DNA from: Aedes albopictus
Taxonomy: Eukaryota > Arthropoda > Insecta > Diptera > Culicidae
Length of the DNA: 64,000 nucleotides
Direction: 5' to 3'
Assembly (NCBI RefSeq): GCF_035046485.1
Contig: NC_085138.1
Coordinates: 23,530,800-23,594,799, forward strand
Positions 58,101 to 64,000 of this stretch are shown one piece after another. The notes beneath the pieces are model-generated. The model saw only the letters and a program-made list of their open reading frames with translations. It did no database searches and was not told where the DNA came from. Both the position numbers and the translations under genes were made by a program. Within the stretch, counting starts at the first letter, position 1. Each line of letters begins with the position of its first letter.

Positions 58101-58799
58101 TATGCTTTGAGATAAGTTATATGCCATATACTGTATATAAAACAATCTTTAGGGAGATTTCGACAAGGATGTACTCGGAACAATTCAATTGGAGGTTTAT
58201 TCTTAGAGGAATAGGGTTCCAGGACATTCCAAGATTGCCAATAAGCATATACAAAGTACATATGTATATGTTCTAACTGAATGAATAATTACTGAAAGAA
58301 TTCCAGTTAGTCATGGAAGACATTATGTAGACATTTTGAAAAAAAAAATCCTTGGAGGGGTTTTCATTGTGTTCTATTGGAAAACCTATTGGAAAAAGAA
58401 ATTTCTGAATTAGTTCTCAAATGAATTGGTAATTTCTAAAAGAGTTCAGCTATAATTTCTTACGAATGTTTTGTAGATATCACCAAACAAAAAAACTTAG
58501 GTCCAGAAGAAACAATGCCCAAGTAATCCTTAAATTCTAAATCTTTCAGAAATTGTCCACCGCTAACACCTCCACGTTAATTTGTGTGGAATAGGCGAGC
58601 TTTTTTCAACGTATTGTACAAAATACAACAGCGTGAGTGCCGAAGGGTTAAATACTGCTTTTAGAGTGTAATATTATTATATTCAATTTCATCGTGTTGC
58701 GTTTAGTTATAAAAGCTAGTAGGTACAAATTTGCCAAGGGTGCTTGAGGCCTCCCCCCCCCCCCTCCCTTCCTTACCAAAAAGCCGGCAACGCCCTTGA
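58101..58799. other. AT-rich spacer between arrays 6 and 7
   Basis: No gene. A poly-C tract lies near 58753, and CAACGTATTGTACAAAATAC with CGAAGGGTTAAATAC resembles repeat flanks seen near 40540-40600. Confidence 0.35.
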
Positions 58800-59288
58800 A
58801 GACTCAGTGGAGTTCCTGGAGGAATACCATGAGCAGTTTTCGGAAAAATCTTGGATTCGGAAATAAAATCTCGAGGAAACACCGAGGGAACTTCTGGAAG
58901 TATTCTAAGTAGAAAGATTCCCTTGAATTATCCCAGCAAGAATTTTCGAAGGAATCCTAGGAAAAATTCGTTGGAGAATCCCTAGGCTTGAAATTCTTGG
59001 AGGAAGGCCAAGAGGAATTCCTGGAAGAATTCCATGAGAAATTTATGTGGAATCTTTGGATAAAATCTATTGGATGAATCACCGGATGAACTTCTGGATG
59101 AATCGCAGGAAAAATCCGTGGAAGAGTTCTTAGAAGGAGTTTGTAGTAATTTCAGTAGAAATCCTAGGAACTGCTGGAGAAAACGATAGAGAAATTTCTA
59201 TAGAAACCCTATGAGGAATGCCTGGAGGAATCCAAAGAAAAAATCGTTGAAGAAATACCCGGAAGAGTACCTCAAGAAGTCCCTTAAA
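58800..59288. repeat. GGAATTCC-type array 7, sense opposite to array 6
   Basis: GTTCCTGGAGGAATACCATG and AATTCCTGGAAGAATTCC units in the GGAATTCCTGGAGG sense of the plus strand, ending at the hAT-like MITE. Similar units resume at 60092-60235 and 60640-60830. Confidence 0.8.
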
Positions 59289-60091
59289 CAGGGATGCCAT
59301 ATAAATAGATTTATCTGTATTAAATAGATTTTTGAGCATCCGTACAGATTTTATCTATATAAATAAAAATGGAATGGTATTTGTATGTCACGAATAGGCT
59401 CGGGAACGGGCCAACGGATCTACACCATTCTTTCAGTTTTTCATTTGTGCAGGGCTCCGACGTGTTCGTACGAAAAAATAATTGTGAAAATCGACCGGGA
59501 ACGCACCGAAAACGAGAAAGTTTGAAATTACATTCTCCGGGGCGTTTTCATACAGCACGGTGTGTCTGGTAGAACAAATTTATTACAAAAAAATGGGCAT
59601 CGCTAATTTTTACGCTACGTGAAAGTTGACGCTACCAGCTTTCATTAAAGCCCAACATCGAAATATTCCATCGGGGGAACTTTTTCATACAAAAATTGGG
59701 TATGTTTATTAAGTAGAAATAGGGATTAATTTGGAACCGTGCATTTTGTATGGGGAAAAACAGTATTCTGAAAAAGTTGTTCGGGATCCCTCGGTGGATT
59801 TTTTTGAGGGACCCTGCAAATGAAAGCTGAAAGCCTCTATTTTTGAATAGCGAAAAATTTGACGATGCCTATTTTTTTGTTATAAACTTTTCCCATACAC
59901 ACGCCGTGACAGATCTGCATGTCAAAAAACACAGTAGGCAGGCAGAACAACGTTTGCCGGGACAGCTAGTTTTATATAAATTACAGATTTTTTAGCTAGA
60001 GGAGCTGTTTTAGTTTTGTATGGTATACAGATTTTGCAGCCAAATTTTGTATGGGATACAGATTTTTGAAAAAAAATATCTGGCATCCCTG
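59289..60091. mobile_element. hAT-like MITE (CAGGGATGCCA ends), interrupted by a Helitron
   Basis: The left CAGGGATGCCATATAAATAG and the reverse complement of the right CAGGGATGCCAGATATTTTT share an 11-bp perfect TIR. Flanking 8-mers CCCTTAAA (59281-59288) and CCCTGGAA (60092-60099) agree at six of eight positions, a decayed hAT-type duplication. ACAGATTTT words repeat inside. Removing the nested Helitron leaves about 190 bp. Confidence 0.75.
59354..59969 (+). mobile_element. Non-autonomous Helitron, 616 bp
   Basis: The 5' end TCTATATAAATAAAAATGG and the 3' end GCCGGGACAGCTAG are the characteristic insect Helitron termini (5' TC, 3' CTAG, G+C stem-loop TTTGCCGGGACA just before the end). It sits between A (59353) and T (59970), the Helitron target rule, with no target-site duplication. 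No Rep/helicase frame is present. Confidence 0.85.
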
Positions 60092-60240
60092 CCCTGGAAG
60101 AACCGGTAGAGGTATTCTGAAGGAATACATAGAAAAGACCCTAAAAGGAATCGGTGGAGGAATTTCTGAAAGAATCTCACGAAAACTTCAGAAGAGTTCC
60201 AGCAAGAATTCCAGGATAAACCCCAAGTAACAATGAATAC
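60092..60240. repeat. GGAATTCC-type array 7 (continuation)
   Basis: AGAACCGGTAGAGGTATTC and GGAGGAATTTCTGAAAGAAT units resume after the hAT-like MITE, showing that the MITE split the array. Confidence 0.7.
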
Positions 60241-60359
60241 TGAACAGTGAGAGTATTAGCTGAACGTGGGCTGGTTAACGGTGTCAGTGGCTGAACACAA
60301 TTATAGCTGAATAGCCCACAAAGCTTCTTCCGCCTCAATACAGACTTAGTTCAACTTAT

Positions 60360-60600
60360 TTATTTTTTATTATTATTTTTTTTTTTACTTATTCGTTTAT
60401 TTGGAAGGCTCGGGCGCCACATGGGCATAACTGAGCCGAAATCTTTTGTTTTTTTTTTACAATGGTTATACATTTTACAATTTATTACTGCCTTAAGACT
60501 ATGTTAGTTTGGGAAGCCGAAGTACTCGCGGCTGTTTCGAGGTTAAGGATTAAAAAAAAAATAAAATAAAATTGGGAAGGAGGGATTTATGGATTTAAAA
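60360..60600. other. T-rich tracts, possible retroelement 3' sequence
   Basis: Long T runs and GGCTCGGGCGCCACATGGGC separate array fragments. It may be the tail of a minus-strand retroelement. No defining motif. Confidence 0.3.
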
Positions 60601-60639
60601 CTAAATTATTTGCTAACTTATACTAAAACATTGATGGGA

Positions 60640-60830
60640 TAACTGTCTAGTAAAACCCATCAGGAATGACTGGAGAAATCCTAAGAGAGGTTCATTGAAG
60701 AAATATAGAAAGGAAGCCATAAAGGAATACTTAGAGAAATCACTGGAAGAATTGTTAGTGGTGTTCCTGCAGGAATCCATGAAAAAGACCCTGAAGAAAT
60801 ACCAGGAGGAAGTTTTTCGGATCACGCAAA
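60640..60830. repeat. GGAATTCC-type array 7 (last fragment)
   Basis: AATGACTGGAGAAATCCTAA and GGTGTTCCTGCAGGAATCC units, in the same sense as 58800-59288. Confidence 0.65.
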
Positions 60831-60844
60831 AAAGCTCAGAATGA

Positions 60845-61190
60845 TGTATCTTGAAAATCCATGAACTTTGAAGTGTCGCATGATGGTGTTTCGTTTACAT
60901 TTGAAAACTGGAACCCGGAACCGCCAGAATGAATTCCTGGTAGTCAGTATGTCGGTTCTAAAATAGCCAGAAGTATTTCAGATAACGTAAAACTAGCACA
61001 GAATGGTGTATTTCAAAAGCGCGATGTTTAAAATGCCGTATGACAGTATTGAACCATTTTCAAAACTAGGCCCCGGAACTGGATTTCGGAAAATCGATAA
61101 ACCGATTCCAAAATGGCCAATGCACAATGGCCCACGACCCAGATTTACCAGGAAAGATGCATTCAGTGCTTTCAAATGATTTTTAGGCAA
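60845..61190. repeat. Two diverged monomers related to the 155-bp family
   Basis: GAAGTGTCGCATGATGGTGT and AAAATGCCGTATGACAGTAT lie about 155 bp apart. Each is followed by a CATTTxxAAAACTxGxxCCCGGAAC stretch, matching the layout of the 155-bp monomer (cytosine-rich GGAAC block after the TCGCATG marker) at low identity. Confidence 0.5.
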
Positions 61191-61249
61191 ATATGGTCTT
61201 CTACAAAGTTGTCCCTAATAATGAGGTCCTCTTTCCAATGTGCATGAAA

Positions 61250-61830
61250 ATTAGGGTGGTCCATATTTTCAAAGAAATTGGAAACCAAATTTTTTATTTG
61301 CAAGAATAACTACATATATACATTCTTCGGAAAAGTTGTAGATCTATCAATTTTGAGCAAGTTTGCTAAGAACAGTTTTAATGTAGCATTAAAATTCATT
61401 GATCTAGAGATATTTTTCTGAATTAGCTTAGGGTGGTTCAAGAAAACCCGTTTTCTGGCATTTACTTTTTCAGTTTCGATTTTTCATCAAAGTCGCCCGA
61501 GAAATACTTGTAGAGCATTTGAAGGCGCGTCGCTTTGTGCGCTGAGATAGTCGTTATCTCTTTTGGTTCAGTAGTTACAGGTGTTTTTCTTTTTAAAAAA
61601 ATCATAGTTTTTTGAAAAGGTGATATGACGGGATGGGGCAAACAAAAAACAAAAAATATCTTTTGCCCACATTCAAAAGAAGAAATTTTATTGTAAAACG
61701 TATCAAAAAATTAGAGGGGTGTTATTTTTGTAACTCAAGTAAAAAAAAACTTGAAAAGTGCCTATTTTTCCTAGAAAATCATCAATATCTTTTGACCGGA
61801 ATGGAGTAGCAACATTCTCAGCGCACGAAA
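61250..61830. other. AT-rich sequence with GGGTGGTxCA words
   Basis: AGGGTGGTCCATATTTTC at 61253 and AGGGTGGTTCAAGAAAAC at 61430 are direct copies, probably parts of an interspersed repeat. No gene. Confidence 0.4.
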
Positions 61831-61841
61831 ATGTGCGTTTT

Positions 61842-62963
61842 ACCCTTCTTACACCCATAAGAAGGGTATAAATACCGCTTGGAAATCCGACTTTCGATCC
61901 GAGGCCCGCAGGGCCGAGTCACATATACCAATCAACTCAGCTCGACGAATTGAGCAAATGTCTGTATGTGCGTGTGTGTATGTGTGTGTGTGTGTGTGTG
62001 TGTATGTGTGTGTGTATGTATGTTACAAAAAAATGTCACTCACGGTTCTCAGCCGTCTGTTGACCGATTTGAGTTCTCTTGGAAGCAAATGAAAGCTACT
62101 ACATCCTAGTAGAACGCTATTGAATTTTATTTTGATTGGACGTTCGGTTACCGAGATATCTTTCAAAGGGTGCTAGGGAGTAGTACAACTTAATTATTTT
62201 AGATATTTTTGACAAAGTGTATCACCATAAATTTCTCAGCCGTCTACCAACCGATTTGGGTTCTTAAGACCCAAACGAAAACTACTACATCCTAGTAGAA
62301 CGCTTTTGAATTTTATTTTGATTGGACGTTCGATTTCCGAGATATCTTTCAAGGAGTGCTAGGGAGTGGTACAACTTAATTATTTTAGATATTTTTGACA
62401 AAGTGTATCACCATTAATTTCTCAGCCGTCTATCAACCGATTCGGGTTCTTAAGGCCCAAAACGAAAGCTACTGCATCCTAGAAGAACGCTTTTGAATTT
62501 CATTCCGATTGGACATTTTGTAACCGAGATATTTTTCGAGGAGTACTTTGGAGTAATACAACTTAACTTTTTAAGAGGTCTTTGACAAAATGCTTCATAA
62601 TAAATGAATCAGCCGTGTGTCAATCGATTTGAGTTCTCTCAGCATCAAATGAAAGCTACAGCATCCTAGTAGTATGCTATTAAATTTCATGCCGTTTGGA
62701 CATTTTGTTTCCGAGATATTTTTCCACGAGTACTAAAGAGTAATGAAATTTACGCTTTTGAGAGATTTTTGATAAAATGTATCATAATAAATTTCTCAGC
62801 CGTCTGTCAACAGATTTTTTATGATCATATTTGGTTTCACAAGTTAGTTATTCATGAAAATGCAATTGCTACAAATACATAAAAGCTACTATCTCTTTGT
62901 AATATTTGAGCTTAATAAACGGTAGCAAAAATATCATGGAATGTATGTAGGAAAAGCCTTTTA
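61842..62963. mobile_element. Composite repeat unit 1 (head module, TG tract, 186-bp monomers)
   Basis: It begins with the hairpin CTTCTTACACCCATAAGAAG, then GAGGCCCGCAGGGCCGAGTC, CAATCAACTCAGCTCGACGA and a TG tract (about 61970-62025). Five 186-bp monomers follow (CTCAGCCGTCTGTTGACCGA near 62048, 62235, 62421, 62608 and 62795). The whole repeats at 62964. The head corresponds to the inverted head at 22265-22402. No coding frame. Confidence 0.8.
61970..62025. repeat. (TG)n microsatellite
   Basis: A TG tract with a few TA steps, fixed at the junction between head module and monomers. Confidence 0.9.
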
Positions 62964-64000
62964 ACCCTTCTTACACCCATAAGAAGAGTATAAATACCGC
63001 TTGGAAAACCGACTTTTGATCCGAGGCCCGCAGGGCCGAGTCACATATGCCAATCAACTTAGCTCGACGAATTGAGCAAATGTCTGTATGTGCGTGTGTG
63101 TGTGTGTGTGTATGTGTGTGTGTGTGTGTGTGTATGTATGTTACAAAAAAATGTCACTCACGTTTCTCAGCCGTCTGTTGACCGATTTGAGTTCTCTTGG
63201 AAGCAAATGAAAGCTACTACATCCTAGTAAAACGCTATTGAATTTTATTTTGATTGGACGTTCGGTTACCGAGATATCTTTCAAAGAGTGCTAGGAAGTA
63301 GTACAACTTAATTATTTTAGAGATTTTTGACAAAGTGTATCACCATTAATTTCTCAGCCGTCTATCAACCGATTTGGGTTCTTAAGGCCCCAAACGAAAG
63401 CTACTGCATCCTAGAAGAACGCTTTTGAATTTCATTCCGATTGGACATTTTGTAACCGAGATATCTTTCGGGGAGTACTTTGGAGTAATACAACTTAACT
63501 TTTTAAGAGGTCTTTGAAAAATGCTTCATAATAAATTGACCAGCCGTGTGTCAATCGATTTGAGTTCTCTCATCAGCAAATGAAAGGTGCAGCATCCTAG
63601 TAGTATACTATTGAATTTCGTTCCGTTTGGACATTTTGTTTCCGAGATATCTTTCGAGGAGTACTTAGGAATAATAAAATTTACGCTATTGAGATATTTT
63701 TGATAAAATGTATCATAATAAATTTCTCAGCCGTCTGTTTCTCTGTGCCACAACCATGAGTCCCAAGTACTTTGGATCTGATTTATTCAACTGATAAAGA
63801 ATATTTGACAAAGTGTATTTCGATGATTTTATCACCCATGTATTAATAGATTGGCAGTTAACAAGAGATACAATATTCCAGAATATGTAAGCTATTGTTT
63901 GAACATTTCATACAAGATTCTAGGAGATTCTAGCTGGCATTTCTGGTAGTTGAGCCCTTGGTCGATGATTCTATTATATGGAAAGCAATCAACTTGATGC
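62964..64000. mobile_element. Composite repeat unit 2, tandem copy of unit 1
   Basis: Repeats unit 1 from the same hairpin with high identity over the head and TG tract (about 63085-63140), then four monomers (near 63165, 63355, 63540 and 63727). One monomer fewer than unit 1 indicates unequal exchange or slippage. After about 63760 the similarity fades, and no right end is visible before the window stops. Confidence 0.75.
63085..63140. repeat. (TG)n microsatellite
   Basis: The corresponding tract in the second unit, same position relative to the head, different length pattern. Confidence 0.9.

Noticed and set aside
1..64000. Endogenous viral element (flavivirus- or rhabdovirus-like), common in Aedes
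   Set aside because: No frame showed recognisable viral polymerase, glycoprotein or nucleoprotein motifs. The only polymerase motifs are LINE-type RT.

Overview
The window looks like repeat-dense, non-genic chromosomal DNA of a culicine mosquito, most likely Aedes (Ae. aegypti favoured, Ae. albopictus not excluded). The main evidence is three copies of a tRNA-derived SINE that I recognise as Feilai, two of them with 13-bp target-site duplications. Long arrays built on the GGAATTCCTGGAGGAAT theme, a BEL/Pao gag relic with a PHD-like finger, RTE-like non-LTR remains and very many short TIR elements fit the same origin. I see no intact host protein-coding gene, rRNA, viral insertion or CRISPR array. 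Species and family names come from memory of these families, not from a search.

Layout. 1-3.4 kb: dispersed repeat, a 15-bp minisatellite, then mostly unique non-coding DNA. 3.4-8.4 kb: Feilai head, the first GGAATTCC array, a non-LTR reverse transcriptase relic and two tandem arrays. 8.4-16 kb: a GC-richer unique island, TA-flanked TIR elements, a possible TRIM (113-bp direct repeats) and a 217-bp MITE with almost perfect TIRs. 16-19.4 kb: GGAATTCC arrays split by a 178-bp hairpin MITE. 20.1-22.4 kb: a composite element with about nine 155-bp monomers and a (CA)n tract. 22.4-32.8 kb: two unique islands, a tRNA-like sequence, divergent arrays and several TIR or foldback elements. 33-38.6 kb: a broken BEL/Pao gag split by Feilai, a 1.35-kb TIR element, then a 2.5-kb hAT-type element that itself contains a foldback element and a tRNA-derived SINE. 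38.6-46.3 kb: two more large TA-flanked TIR elements, each holding a nested element. 46.8-50.7 kb: 150-bp and 155-bp tandem arrays and a 79-bp hairpin insertion. 51.6-60.8 kb: second full Feilai, a GC-rich island, an RTE-like relic, the largest GGAATTCC array (3.4 kb) and a Helitron nested in a hAT-like MITE. 61.8-64 kb: a 1.12-kb tandem duplication carrying 186-bp monomers.

How it fits together. No genes act jointly here. The structure is insertion into insertion, and target-site duplications give the order in several places. Two patterns deserve most attention. (1) Different tandem-repeat payloads (155 bp and 186 bp) share one head module: a short hairpin, a conserved GC-rich segment and a CA/TG tract. 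(2) Four non-coding TIR elements with unrelated interiors all have TA flanks and G-rich subterminal motifs repeated in both orientations. Several GC-richer unique islands with homeodomain-type AT motifs could be regulatory DNA of a gene outside the window, but that is inference.
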